Shown here: positions 33,534-42,803 of the stretch, piece after piece | Position numbering within the stretch: position 1 is the stretch's first letter | How the letters are laid out: every line of letters begins with the position of its first letter | Assembly: GCF_019263705.2 (NCBI RefSeq) | Contig: NZ_JADQDK010000001.1 | Coordinates: 3,286,001 to 3,350,000, forward strand | From: Pseudonocardia abyssalis | GTDB lineage: Bacteria; Actinomycetota; Actinomycetes; Mycobacteriales; Pseudonocardiaceae | Direction of reading: 5' to 3' | DNA: 64,000 bases | Program-made: the position numbers and the translations under genes | Notes under the pieces: generated by a model | Databases searched by the model: none | What the model was told of the DNA's origin: nothing | What the model saw: only the letters and a program-made list of their open reading frames with translations

Positions 33534-35003
33534 TTGACGACCACCGAGACGCCGACGGCTACCAGCCGCACGGTTCAGGCCCAGCCCGCAACGACGCCTA
33601 TTGGCCCCGGCGGTCCCGGACCGACCCTCGCCGCGCATGCCGGCCCGGCCCGCGGACGAGCCGACCGACCGCTCGGCGAGCGTGTCAGCGGAGTCGCGGT
33701 GCTACTGGTCGCCACCGATCTCGGCGCCGCACTGACCGCCGTTCTGCTCGCCGCCCCGGGATGGGGGTGGGCGCTGGTCCTGGGAGTCGCGATGATCGGC
33801 ATCCGGGTCGCCGCCCGTCTCTACCGACGCCGCCTGTGGCTGTCCTACTACCACGATCTGCCCCGCTCGATCACGAGCGCAGCCGCCACGTTCGGACTGG
33901 TCGCAGCCCTGGCCGTCGTACTGGGAGAGCACGACAGCGCGATTCGCGCCATCGGCGTCACCGTCGGTCTCTTCTTCCTGATCGGCGCGTTGCCCCGGGC
34001 CGCGGTCTTCCAGATCAGCCGCTGGGCCCGCAGGCGCTTCGGCCGCGGCGAGCGGACGATCGTGCTCGGCACCGGCTCGCTCGGCGTCGACCTGGCCCGC
34101 TCGATGCTGGACATGCCGGAGTTCGGCCTGCTCCCGACCGGCTTCATCGATCCGTCCCCGCCCGCACACGGCACCGACCTCCCGCTACCGTTGCTCACCG
34201 GCACGCTGGACGAGGCGATCACCGCGGAACGCACCGGTGTTGTGGTGCTTGCCTACACCAACGCCACAGACGCGCAGATCGTCGACGCGGCGATCACTGC
34301 GCACAGCCGGGGTGCCACCATTCTCACGGTCCCGAGGATGTGGGAGCTCTACTCCGACTCCGCCGACATCGAGCGGTTGCGCGGCTACCCACTGGTGCGC
34401 CTGGCCACGGCCCCGACCGAGCGGCCCAGCTGGTGGATCAAGCGCGGCCTCGACTCGCTGTTGGCCGCGATCGCCCTGGTCCTGCTGTCCCCGATGCTGG
34501 TCGCGGCCGCCATCGCGGTGGTGGCCGAGAGCGGTCGGCCGATCCTTTTCCGACAGGACCGGGTCGGCCTCGACGGCCGCATCTTCCCCCTGCTCAAGTT
34601 GCGCAGCATGCGGCCGGTCGACGAGGTCGAGTCACAGACCCGATGGAACATCGCGGGCGACCCGCGGATCGGTCCGGTCGGCCGGGTGCTGCGTCGCACG
34701 TCAATCGACGAGCTCCCCCAGCTGTGGAACATCCTCCGCGGCGACATGAGCCTGGTGGGCCCGCGCCCGGAGCGCCCCGGGTTCGTCGCCGAGTTCTCCC
34801 AGGTGCACGACCGGTACTGGGCCAGACACCGGGTGCCGGCAGGCCTGACGGGACTGGCGCAGGTCAACGGTCTGCGCGGAGACACGTCCATCGCCGACCG
34901 ATGCCGCTACGACAACTACTACATCGCCAACTGGTCGCTGTGGCTCGACCTGAAGATCATCCTTCTGACGACACGCGAGGTTGTCCGCAGTGGCCAGCAC
35001 TGA
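33534..35003 (+). CDS. Polyprenyl glycosylphosphotransferase, locus 2 initiator
   Basis: 489 residues from TTG 33534 with AGGTGG upstream. Four to five N-terminal helices (about 45-165) and a Rossmann-like domain (ERTIVLGTGSLGVDLARSM) come first. The PGT module follows: ESGRPILFRQDRVGLDGRIF, LKLRSMRPVDE, RTSIDELPQLWNILRGDMSLVGPRPERP (split as RTSIDELPQLWNIL and MSLVGPRPERP), and PAGLTGLAQVNGLRGDTS. The LAQVNG version resembles enzymes using galactose or deoxy-amino sugar phosphates more than WcaJ-like GLWQVSG; this is a tendency only. It loads the first sugar phosphate on undecaprenyl phosphate. The next gene overlaps its end. Confidence 0.9.
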   Translation: MTTTETPTATSRTVQAQPATTPIGPGGPGPTLAAHAGPARGRADRPLGERVSGVAVLLVATDLGAALTAVLLAAPGWGWALVLGVAMIGIRVAARLYRRRLWLSYYHDLPRSITSAAATFGLVAALAVVLGEHDSAIRAIGVTVGLFFLIGALPRAAVFQISRWARRRFGRGERTIVLGTGSLGVDLARSMLDMPEFGLLPTGFIDPSPPAHGTDLPLPLLTGTLDEAITAERTGVVVLAYTNATDAQIVDAAITAHSRGATILTVPRMWELYSDSADIERLRGYPLVRLATAPTERPSWWIKRGLDSLLAAIALVLLSPMLVAAAIAVVAESGRPILFRQDRVGLDGRIFPLLKLRSMRPVDEVESQTRWNIAGDPRIGPVGRVLRRTSIDELPQLWNILRGDMSLVGPRPERPGFVAEFSQVHDRYWARHRVPAGLTGLAQVNGLRGDTSIADRCRYDNYYIANWSLWLDLKIILLTTREVVRSGQH

Positions 35004-36132
35004 ACCGACGAGCGCGCCCACCACGAGCCCAGCCGGCACTCGCCCGCGGGTCGCGATCGCCCACGATTGGCTGGTGACCTACGCCGGGTCCGAGCGTGTC
35101 GTCGAGCAGTTGCTCACCGTTTTCCCCGAGGCGACACTGAGCGCGGCCCTCGTACGGCCCGACCACCTGCCCGAGCTGCTCGGGCGAGCCGAGCCGTCCT
35201 TCCTGCAGCGGCTGCCGGGCGCAGTTGAGCACCACGAGTGGAGTCTGCCGCTCATGCCGCTGGCCTGGCGGGCGCGGCCCCCGCTGTCAAACGTCGAGGT
35301 CGTCATCAGCAGCAGCCACGCCTGCGCGAAGGCGGTGCGGGTCGCTGACGGGATCCCACACCTCTCCTACTGCCACACACCCATGCGCTACGCCTGGGAT
35401 TTCAACGGCGAGAAGGCCCGGTTCCCCCTCCCGACACGAGTGCCCGCCCGAGCACTCATGGCCGGGTTCCGCCGATGGGATCGCCGGACCTCCGACCGGG
35501 TCACCCGGTTCGTCGCCAACTCCACAGCCGTGGCGGAACGGATCCACCGGTACTACGGTCGCACCGCTGAAGTGGTGCATCCGCCTGTCGACACCGAACG
35601 TTTCACTCCCGGTGGCGAGCGCGGCGAGGATTTCCTCTACGTCGGGCGTCTCGTCGGCTACAAGCGCGCCGATCTTGCAGTGGAAGCGTTCGCCGGGCTG
35701 CCGCACCGGTTGATCGTGGTCGGCGACGGCCACATGGGCCCGGAGCTGCGAGCCCGCGCAACTCCGAACGTGACCTTCCTGGGCAAGGTTGACGACGCCA
35801 CCCTGCTCCAGCTCTACCGGCAGTGCCGGGCCATGGTCTTTCCGGCCGACGAGGACTTCGGGATCTCCATGGCCGAGGCACAGGCCTGCGGGGCGCCGGT
35901 GATCTCGGTCGATCGGGGCGGCGCGCTGGACATCGTAGAACCCGGGGTCACCGGCTGGCTCGTGCCGAGCGACGATGTGACAGCGCTGCGAGCGGCGGTC
36001 CGACGTGCCGCGGTCGTACCGCTCGATCAGGCCGCTGTGCGGACCAGAGCCGAATCGTTCTCCGTCAAGACCTTTCGCCGCCGCATTCGCGCCGCCGTCG
36101 ACGACGTCATGCAGGACCCTCGCCCCCGATGA
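34990..36132 (+). CDS. Glycosyltransferase family 4 (WbaZ-like)
   Basis: 380 residues from GTG 34990 (TTG 34981 is too close to the ribosome site). AIAHDWLVTYAGSERVVEQLL opens the protein (AIAHDWLVTYAGSERV). SYCHTPMRYAWDF is a hallmark of WbaZ/mannosyltransferase-like GT4 enzymes. The donor half has FLYVGRLVGYKRADLAV, VVGDGHMGPEL, and AMVFPADEDFGISMAEAQACGAPVI with the EX7E-type acids. It probably adds the second sugar after the PGT gene with which it overlaps by 14 bp. Confidence 0.87.
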   Translation: MASTEPTSAPTTSPAGTRPRVAIAHDWLVTYAGSERVVEQLLTVFPEATLSAALVRPDHLPELLGRAEPSFLQRLPGAVEHHEWSLPLMPLAWRARPPLSNVEVVISSSHACAKAVRVADGIPHLSYCHTPMRYAWDFNGEKARFPLPTRVPARALMAGFRRWDRRTSDRVTRFVANSTAVAERIHRYYGRTAEVVHPPVDTERFTPGGERGEDFLYVGRLVGYKRADLAVEAFAGLPHRLIVVGDGHMGPELRARATPNVTFLGKVDDATLLQLYRQCRAMVFPADEDFGISMAEAQACGAPVISVDRGGALDIVEPGVTGWLVPSDDVTALRAAVRRAAVVPLDQAAVRTRAESFSVKTFRRRIRAAVDDVMQDPRPR

Positions 36133-37229
36133 CCCGAGCAGCTCTGTGGCCGGCGGGGCTGGTCCTGTTCCTCCTCGCCGCGTGCGTGGGGCCCGGTCAG
36201 GTGGACTCCGTGGCGATGTCGCCCCTCGCGTTCGGTGCACTGCCCGATGACGAGGTCGACGACGGACCTGCCCTCCAGGAGGCGCTCGACAGTCTCCCGC
36301 CGGGGGGCACCCTTCTCCTTCCCCCCGGTCGTTACCTGCACGCCGACGTACTCGTCATGAGGGTGCCCGGCACGACTCTCGCCGGACCGGGCAGCACGCT
36401 GACGGCCACCGTTGAAGACCGGTCCGCGTTCGTCGTAGACGCCTCCGACGCCACCGTTCGCGACGTCACGTTCACCGTCGGGGCGACCACCGGTCGGGGG
36501 AACCAGCTCGAGCAGCACAAGGTCCTGCTCATGCCGCGGGCCGGCATCACCCTCTCGGCGGTCTCCATCGACGGCTCGGCGGCTTCAGGCGTGTTCGTGT
36601 ACGGCTCAGACTCATTCCTCCTCGACGACGTACGCATACGCGGAACGCGGGCTGACGGCATCCATATGACCTTCGGCGCTCACGACGGCCGCATCGTCGA
36701 CGCCGTTGTGAGCGGAACGGGAGACGACGGCATCGCCGTCGTCTCGTACCGCGGCGAATCTGCGGTGCACGACGTGGCCGTCGAGAGGGCCACGGTGAGC
36801 GACAACACCCATGGACGGGGTATCTCGGTGGTGGGAGGCCACGCGATCAGCTGGAGCGACATCGAGGTTCGTCGCTCCGCGTCCGCCGCGGTCTATGTCG
36901 CCGTTGAAGGCGAACCGCTCGCCACCGCCGACAGCGCCGGCATCTCCGTCGAGCGGGTTCGGATAATCGGGGCGAACACCGTTCCGGCGGTCGACCAGGG
37001 GGCTGTACTCGTCTACTCGGGGCCCGCCAGAGGCTCGGTCACCGGCGTCCACATGAACGACGTGGACATCATGGACACGCGAGCGGGCTCGTCGCGCCAG
37101 GTGGGCGTGTTCAGCGACGGCGGGACCGTCTCCGAGGTCTTCCTGGACGGCTTCACGATCAGCGGAGGGCCCGACCGCAGGTTCGCATCGAACGTAACTG
37201 CGTCGGCCTACAAGCTCATCGGCTGGTGA
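36129..37229 (+). CDS. Right-handed beta-helix lipoprotein, GH28-like active-site motifs (copy 1)
   Basis: 366 residues, ATGA overlap with the GT4. A lipoprotein signal ends at LFLLAACVG (Cys about 20). Residues 35-90 form the usual cap (DGPALQEALDSLPPGGTLLL). A parallel beta-helix follows. Motifs resemble those of GH28 pectinases in order: RADGIHMT, GTGDDGIAVVSY and HGRGISVVGG, supplying the paired Asp residues and His. It may therefore hydrolyse or modify the locus 2 polymer at the membrane. Lyase or binding function cannot be excluded. The next gene is its tandem paralogue. Confidence 0.75.
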   Translation: MTRAALWPAGLVLFLLAACVGPGQVDSVAMSPLAFGALPDDEVDDGPALQEALDSLPPGGTLLLPPGRYLHADVLVMRVPGTTLAGPGSTLTATVEDRSAFVVDASDATVRDVTFTVGATTGRGNQLEQHKVLLMPRAGITLSAVSIDGSAASGVFVYGSDSFLLDDVRIRGTRADGIHMTFGAHDGRIVDAVVSGTGDDGIAVVSYRGESAVHDVAVERATVSDNTHGRGISVVGGHAISWSDIEVRRSASAAVYVAVEGEPLATADSAGISVERVRIIGANTVPAVDQGAVLVYSGPARGSVTGVHMNDVDIMDTRAGSSRQVGVFSDGGTVSEVFLDGFTISGGPDRRFASNVTASAYKLIGW

Positions 37230-37310
37230 TCCGCCGAGTCGAACCACAGCGACCGATGCCTCCCGCTGATAACGTCTCTCCGAACCGATCGGGAGGGCGA
37301 GGCCGTCATC

Positions 37311-38561
37311 GTGCTCTGCATCATGAGGCCGCTCGTGCTGGTTCTAGCAGTCGTACTCGTGCTGGCCGCTCTCCGGGATGTCGCGCAGCCGTGTCCAGCG
37401 GCTGTTGCAGCCCCGACGACGTGCGTTGCCATCTCCGTCGCGGCCGCCTCGCTGGTGCATGATCGCAGCATCATGTCGGACCCGGCCGACGGAACACGTG
37501 TGACGGAACAGGACCGCCCACCCTCCGGACGGGTCGTCCGCTTCTCGCAGGCGGACGATGACGACACGACGGTCGCGCTCCAGTCCGCTTTCGACGAACT
37601 CCGGCCAGGTGACGAACTCGTGCTGGCTCCCGGGACGTACCGCCACTCCGCTGTCCTGACCATCTCCGTACCCGACGTCGTCGTCCGTGGTGACGGTGCC
37701 ACGCTGCTCGCCACGACGGAAGGCCGCTCCGCGGTTGACATCGACGCCGACCGGGTGGTGATGTCCGACCTCACGCTCGACATCACGCCCACCACTCGCC
37801 GCCACGAGGGCCTGGATCAGCATCGACTGCGCACGTCCGGGCATACCGGTGTGAGACTGCATCGCGTCCGGGTGCTCGGGTCGGCAGCCGCAGGCATCTT
37901 CATCGACGGCGGGTCTTCCGACTTCATCCTCGATCACGTCGAGGTGCGCGACACCCGGGCCGACGGCATCCACATCACCGGTGGTGCGCACGACGGACGT
38001 GTCACGGACGCGGTGGTGGTCGGCAGCGGCGACGACGGGATCGCGGTCGTGTCCTACGAGCGGGACGGCATGCCGGTGCACGACGTCGAAGTGTTGCGCC
38101 CGCGCGTCGAGAGCAACCGCCACGGTCGCGGCCTGTCCGCGGTGGGCGGCCAGGACATCGCGTACTCCGACATCGTCGTGCGCGATTCCGCCGCCGCCGC
38201 GGTGTACATCGCCGTCGAAGGCCCGCCCTACTTCACGCAGTCCAGTACCGGCATCAGGGTCACTGGTGGCCGGATCTCAGGGTCCAACCGCGATCCCACA
38301 GTCGACCACGGCGCAGTCCTCGTCTACTCGGCACGTCCCGGGTTCGCCGTCAGCGACGTCGTCATCAGCGGTCTGAGCATCTCCGACACCCGCGCATCGG
38401 CCTCCCGCCAGATCGGCGTGCTGCCGCAGGACGGCCGCGTCCAGGGCGTGGTCTTCGAAGACATCACAGTGGTGGGTGGTCCGCCCGTCCTGGTCGGTGA
38501 CGACCGAGACGGCTACCGGCTCGATCGCGTACTGCACAACGGGGTGCCGGTCAGCGGCTGA
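37311..38561 (+). CDS. Right-handed beta-helix secreted protein, GH28-like active-site motifs (copy 2)
   Basis: Up to 416 residues; starts are GTG 37311 or ATG 37323. The N-terminus is a signal or anchor (LVLVLAVVLVLAALRDVA) without a clear lipobox. The repeat region parallels copy 1: RADGIHITGGAHDGRV, GSGDDGIAVVSY, HGRGLSAVGGQ, AAAVYIAVEG, and SASRQIGVL against SSRQVGVF. The two arose by tandem duplication. Function as in copy 1 is inferred. It ends convergently with the partial GT4, overlapping by 11 bp. Confidence 0.72.
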   Translation: MLCIMRPLVLVLAVVLVLAALRDVAQPCPAAVAAPTTCVAISVAAASLVHDRSIMSDPADGTRVTEQDRPPSGRVVRFSQADDDDTTVALQSAFDELRPGDELVLAPGTYRHSAVLTISVPDVVVRGDGATLLATTEGRSAVDIDADRVVMSDLTLDITPTTRRHEGLDQHRLRTSGHTGVRLHRVRVLGSAAAGIFIDGGSSDFILDHVEVRDTRADGIHITGGAHDGRVTDAVVVGSGDDGIAVVSYERDGMPVHDVEVLRPRVESNRHGRGLSAVGGQDIAYSDIVVRDSAAAAVYIAVEGPPYFTQSSTGIRVTGGRISGSNRDPTVDHGAVLVYSARPGFAVSDVVISGLSISDTRASASRQIGVLPQDGRVQGVVFEDITVVGGPPVLVGDDRDGYRLDRVLHNGVPVSG

Positions 38562-39021
38562 CACCGCTTCCGAAGCAGTCTGCCCGGGCGAACACCGCCG
38601 CCATCAGGTCGGACCCGCTCGAGCCAGTCATCGCGACTCGGACCAGCGGCACCGGCACGCGGCTGTTCCACCTCGATGCCGTCGCTCCGTCAGGTACGAC
38701 GACGATGCTCGTCCAGCGGGCCAGCATCCGTTCGACGAGGAAGTCGTGGAGGCGGGGCGAGCCGGGTTCCGCGATCAGGACTGTGGGGGTCTCTCCCCGA
38801 ATGACGCGGCGCAGACGTCCGGCTGCGGCACCGTGCAGAACCACGACATCGGCCCCCTTCGGCAGTGGCTCGACGCCGGCGTCGCACACGCGCACCTGCC
38901 ACCCCTGTGCTCTGTGCGCCGCCGCCAGTTGTCCAGCACCCCCATCGGGTCCGGTGACATGGAGTACAGACAACGGGGAGTCGAAGGGGCTCAGCCCGAT
39001 ACGCTCATGATCGACAGGCAT
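38551..39021 (-). CDS. Stand-alone N-terminal half of a GT4-type glycosyltransferase
   Basis: 156 residues from ATG 39021, with GAGGAG at good spacing. It starts like a GT4 acceptor domain (LSVLHVTGPDGGAGQLAAAH) and has ADVVVLHGAAAGRLRRVIRG and TPTVLIAEPGSPRLHDFLVE, matching the middle of that domain. The protein ends where the donor domain should begin. No continuation is visible downstream, where the convergent beta-helix gene lies. It is either a remnant or a partner subunit. Its reading frame is intact and it overlaps the upstream GT4 gene by 17 bp. Confidence 0.6.
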   Translation of the reverse strand: MPVDHERIGLSPFDSPLSVLHVTGPDGGAGQLAAAHRAQGWQVRVCDAGVEPLPKGADVVVLHGAAAGRLRRVIRGETPTVLIAEPGSPRLHDFLVERMLARWTSIVVVPDGATASRWNSRVPVPLVRVAMTGSSGSDLMAAVFARADCFGSGVSR

Positions 39022-40114
39022 CGACCGCTCCTCTGACAGCGCGTACTGTGGCGGCGGCCACGTCGTCCCAGTTCCGGAACTCACGGTCCCTGGTCGACGC
39101 CGATGCCCGTCGGTCGTTCGCGAGCGCCGTCACGACAGCCCGGACCCAACCGTCCTTGTCGCGGCCGGCGACCACGACCGCTCCTGACCCGGCCCCCGCT
39201 TCTCCCAGCGCCGGGTCGTCCGAGACGACGAGTGGGGCGCCGAACCGGATGGCTTCCACGGCGGGCAGGCCGAAGCCCTCCAGCCGACTGGGACACAGCA
39301 CGACCGAAGCGTGCTCGTAGCACCAGCGCAGGGTGCCATCCGGGACCTGACCGAGATGCTGGACCGCCCCGGAATCGAGGTGCTCCGCCCACCTCGTGCC
39401 GCGCGCCGCCGCCGCCCACTCTGGTGGTCCGACGACCACCAGAACAGCGTCCCCCACGCGCTCGCGAACCTGTGACCAGGTGTCGACAGCCAACCGTAGG
39501 TTCTTGCGGGGATTGCTGTCGCCGACGACAAGAGCGAACCGGCGACCGACCAACTCGGGCACGGGCACGGGCACGGCGTCGTCGAGCGAGCTGGGGGCGG
39601 CGAGCGGGACCACCACGGCCTTGTCCGCAGCGGACGGGACGTAGTCGAGCAAGCGGGCCCGTGTGGCGGCGCTCACGCACAGGACGAGGTCGGCGTCGTG
39701 GATCGAGGCGAGGTACGGGCGGCGCAACAGCACCCGCTTGACAACGGAGAAATCACCAGGCCGATCGAGCAGCAGCATGTCGTGCACGGTCAGCACCTTC
39801 GCCGCTCCCGACGAGCGGACCGGCACGATGTGCTTCACGCCGTGAACCACGTCGACGCCAGCGCTCTGGCCTGGCCCCTGCCACTCGTGCAGCGACCGCA
39901 ACGCGGTCGGCAGCGTGGGCCGCCGTAGCACATGGGTGGCAGGCACGAGTGCTTCGAGCACCGGTGACCGCCCATCGACCATCAGATGCAGCTCTACGTC
40001 GTCGCATCGGGCGAGCGCCCTGGCCAGCTCGACGGTGTAGCGGACGATCCCGCCGCCGCTACCGCTCTCCGGGACGTGGCCCGCCATCAGCAGGTAGCGT
40101 AATGCGCTCATCAT
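39005..40114 (-). CDS. Glycosyltransferase family 4
   Basis: 369 residues from ATG 40114 with GGGAG upstream. The acceptor half has YLLMAGHVPESGSGGGIVRY, then AKVLTVHDMLLLDRPGDF. The donor half has RFALVVGDSNPRKNLRLAV and SVVLCPSRLEGFGLPAVEAI, with the Glu pair of the nucleotide-binding motif. VHDM and NPRKN are typical of GT4 mannosyl- or rhamnosyltransferases. It belongs to the minus-strand locus 2 operon, overlapping the polymerase upstream (ATGA). Confidence 0.87.
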   Translation of the reverse strand: MMSALRYLLMAGHVPESGSGGGIVRYTVELARALARCDDVELHLMVDGRSPVLEALVPATHVLRRPTLPTALRSLHEWQGPGQSAGVDVVHGVKHIVPVRSSGAAKVLTVHDMLLLDRPGDFSVVKRVLLRRPYLASIHDADLVLCVSAATRARLLDYVPSAADKAVVVPLAAPSSLDDAVPVPVPELVGRRFALVVGDSNPRKNLRLAVDTWSQVRERVGDAVLVVVGPPEWAAAARGTRWAEHLDSGAVQHLGQVPDGTLRWCYEHASVVLCPSRLEGFGLPAVEAIRFGAPLVVSDDPALGEAGAGSGAVVVAGRDKDGWVRAVVTALANDRRASASTRDREFRNWDDVAAATVRAVRGAVDACRS

Positions 40115-41457
40115 CGGGTCTCCCGCCTCGCTTCCGGACCGATCACGGCGAAGGTGCGGCCGGTGTCCGGATCGGCGTGGTGCCGCGTCGTCCAGAAGTC
40201 CGCCCGCGACAGGGCGAGTGCCACCCCGGACAGGCCGAGCAGCGTCGGCAACGCCCTCCCCTGTGACCAGTACAGATAGCGGGGCAGCTCGAGCAGCCCG
40301 AGGAACAGGATCGGATAGAACAGCATCCCTGCCGGGCGCGACGCGAGCGAGCCACAGTGCGCCGCTCCCGCGATGACCCCGACCGCGAGGAAGTACACGA
40401 GCCCCCCGATCACGCCCCAGTCCAGGAACGGGTCGGCGATACCCCCGGCGTTGTTGAACTCCGGATTGCCGTAGGTGGCCAACAGCTGCACGTAGTCCGA
40501 TTCCGGGTCGTGGCCGTCGAGCAGCTGGTAAAGATTCAGCTGAGAGATGCCGGGCGCGGTCCAGAACGCCTCGAGTGTGGCGCGCGGCCATCGTCCGGGG
40601 TAGTCGGAGTGCACCAGCTGCAGCGCCCCGTTGTTGAGCGCTGTGGTGTAGTAGCCGGCAAGGCGCTCCACCGCGAACTGGGCGAACGGGACGTCGGTCC
40701 GAGTGCGGAAGTAGGCCCAGCTGCGGGTGTACTCGAACAGCGCGAACACGCCGACCACGACGGGCACGGCCACGGCGGGCAGCAGCCCGACGGCCGAACG
40801 CAGACGCGGACGGACCGAGGCTCCCATTGCCAGCACGGCCACCAGCGGCACGACGAGCTCGAGCACCGCCAGCCGCTCGGTGAGGAAGAACGCTCGCGGC
40901 AACGACATCCCGACGACTATCACGATCTTGATGAACTCTGAGCGGCGGGGGCTCCGGCAGAACGCGAGCGCCGACACGATGACGGCGGCAGGCCCGAACT
41001 GCGTCATCGTGGTGAGGCCCGGAGCGGTACCCAGCTGCTTCTTGAGGTCGGTGCCGTAAAGCCCCGACGCGCCGAACGAGGAGAGGAGCTGGTCGACCGT
41101 CACCCCGCGGGCCGCGCCGAGCACGACGAACGCGGCGTAGCCGAAGGCGGTCAGTACGACAAGTACGGTGCTCGCACGGCGGAGCACGCCGAGTTCGCCG
41201 GTGCTCACAGCCGGCCACCGCTCCGTCGACGCCCGGACCGGACTGATCGCGACAACCGCGAGTGCCCCGAGTGCGACGGCCATCCCCCCGCTCAGGAACA
41301 GTATGGCGAAGGCACCGTCGAACGCCTTCGGGGTGTTCCACTGGCGACGGAACCCCTCGTCGGACACGTAGGCCGTGACCGCCACAGAGATCGTGACGAT
41401 CGTCGTGGAGGTGACGGCGGGCGACATCCACCACACGCCGGGCCCGTAGCGGCTCAC
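40111..41457 (-). CDS. Wzy-like polysaccharide polymerase
   Basis: 448 residues from GTG 41457, overlapping the flippase stop (GTGA). About ten to eleven hydrophobic segments surround a large periplasmic loop containing GRWPRATLEAFWTAPGISQL (in part) and YGNPEFNNAGGIADPFLDWG, the last typical of oligosaccharide repeat polymerases. Between the flippase and a GT4 gene, a Wzy role is the best reading. It has no detectable similarity by eye to the locus 1 polymerase. Confidence 0.75.
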   Translation of the reverse strand: MSRYGPGVWWMSPAVTSTTIVTISVAVTAYVSDEGFRRQWNTPKAFDGAFAILFLSGGMAVALGALAVVAISPVRASTERWPAVSTGELGVLRRASTVLVVLTAFGYAAFVVLGAARGVTVDQLLSSFGASGLYGTDLKKQLGTAPGLTTMTQFGPAAVIVSALAFCRSPRRSEFIKIVIVVGMSLPRAFFLTERLAVLELVVPLVAVLAMGASVRPRLRSAVGLLPAVAVPVVVGVFALFEYTRSWAYFRTRTDVPFAQFAVERLAGYYTTALNNGALQLVHSDYPGRWPRATLEAFWTAPGISQLNLYQLLDGHDPESDYVQLLATYGNPEFNNAGGIADPFLDWGVIGGLVYFLAVGVIAGAAHCGSLASRPAGMLFYPILFLGLLELPRYLYWSQGRALPTLLGLSGVALALSRADFWTTRHHADPDTGRTFAVIGPEARRETR

Positions 41458-42803
41458 GCCGGTGTCCCTGCCCCGCGGACCGAAGTCAACGTCCGCCACG
41501 CGGCGCGCAGGTCGGCGTGCGGACGCGCCGCTGACCGGACGACCGTGGCGGCCGTGCGCCACTGTGCGACGGCGAGCACCACCGTGGCGCCACCGGCAAC
41601 CGCGGCGAGCCAGCGGGCGTCCTGCGTGCCCACCGCCCACCACGCGGCCGGAACGGCCAGACCCAGCACCACTAGCGCGGTGACCGCGGCCCGTCGGGCG
41701 TGCCCGCTGATGACCAGCACCGCGATGTTGATCCCGAAGCTGGTCTTCGCCAACCCGGCCGCAGCGAGGATCACCAGCATCGGGTACGCCCCGGTCAGCT
41801 CGGGCCCGTAAGCCACATGCAGAACGAGCGGACCCGCGGCGACCAGCACCAGCACGGCGACCACCGCAGCCGCAGTCGTCAGCGTCGCAACGGCGGACAG
41901 GATCCGGACCATCCGTTCATGCTGCCCGGACGCCCAGAGTCGGGCGGCCGCGGGCATGACCGCGATGGCAGCGAGGCTCTCGACGACGGTGATCTGCAGG
42001 GCGAGCACCGCTGCCGTCGCGTACTGCGCCGAGGCCTCGGCGGGCAGACCAGCCGTGGCCGCCCACACCGTGCCCTGACCGACGGCGAACGCCGCCAGAT
42101 CTGTCGCGAACAGGACTGCGCCCGTCACGACGGACCGGACAACCATCGAGGCGGCGCCCGCACCGTGGATCGTGACGAGATGCCGGGCACGCACCATGCC
42201 GATCAGCAACAGCAGGGCGGACACCGCGACGTAGATCCCGATCAGCGACAGGACTGCCGACGCGGACGGCAGCAGGACGAGGACCAGGGTGAGCGGCAGC
42301 ACGACGGTGCTGCGGACATGATGGGTCATGGCGACCGACCAGCGCACCAGTCCATGTGCGGCGAATACGTCGCTGAGTGTGAGGCGCACGGTCTCGAGCA
42401 CGATCAGCACCGCCACGCCACAGACGACGAGCAGGTGCCCGGGACGGCCCGCGGCACTCGCGCCGGCCAGCACGGCTACGACCGGAGCGGTGCCGGCCGA
42501 CAGCAGCAGAGTGGCGAGCAGGTGACCGCCTCCGACCCGTCGGCGTCCCGCGTCGTCGGGCTGGGCCGGGATCAGACGCAGCACGTTCTGGCCCAGGCCG
42601 AGTCGCCCGATCATCGGGCCGATGTTCAGCGCGATCAGCACAGAGAGGAACAGAGCGGCGTCGCGTCCGTCGAGTAGACGGACCGCGACGACGGTGACGA
42701 GGAAGGTCGACGCCAACCCCGCGATCGCCGTGGGCATCCGCCATCCGAAGCTCCGCCGGAGCTCGCTGGTCGTGTCGGCCGATGTGACAGAGACGTCGGT
42801 CAC
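41454..42803 (-). CDS. Wzx/MOP-type polysaccharide flippase (locus 2)
   Basis: 449 residues from GTG 42803, overlapping the GT2 stop (GTGA). Twelve or more hydrophobic segments span the length, starting RRSFGWRMPTAIAGLASTFL. LNIGPMIGRLGLGQNVLRL and YATAAVLALQITVVESLAAIAVM follow the MOP-exporter pattern. It should flip the locus 2 repeat unit to the outer leaflet. Size is normal and there is no tail of the kind on the locus 1 flippase. Confidence 0.85.
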   Translation of the reverse strand: MTDVSVTSADTTSELRRSFGWRMPTAIAGLASTFLVTVVAVRLLDGRDAALFLSVLIALNIGPMIGRLGLGQNVLRLIPAQPDDAGRRRVGGGHLLATLLLSAGTAPVVAVLAGASAAGRPGHLLVVCGVAVLIVLETVRLTLSDVFAAHGLVRWSVAMTHHVRSTVVLPLTLVLVLLPSASAVLSLIGIYVAVSALLLLIGMVRARHLVTIHGAGAASMVVRSVVTGAVLFATDLAAFAVGQGTVWAATAGLPAEASAQYATAAVLALQITVVESLAAIAVMPAAARLWASGQHERMVRILSAVATLTTAAAVVAVLVLVAAGPLVLHVAYGPELTGAYPMLVILAAAGLAKTSFGINIAVLVISGHARRAAVTALVVLGLAVPAAWWAVGTQDARWLAAVAGGATVVLAVAQWRTAATVVRSAARPHADLRAAWRTLTSVRGAGTPA

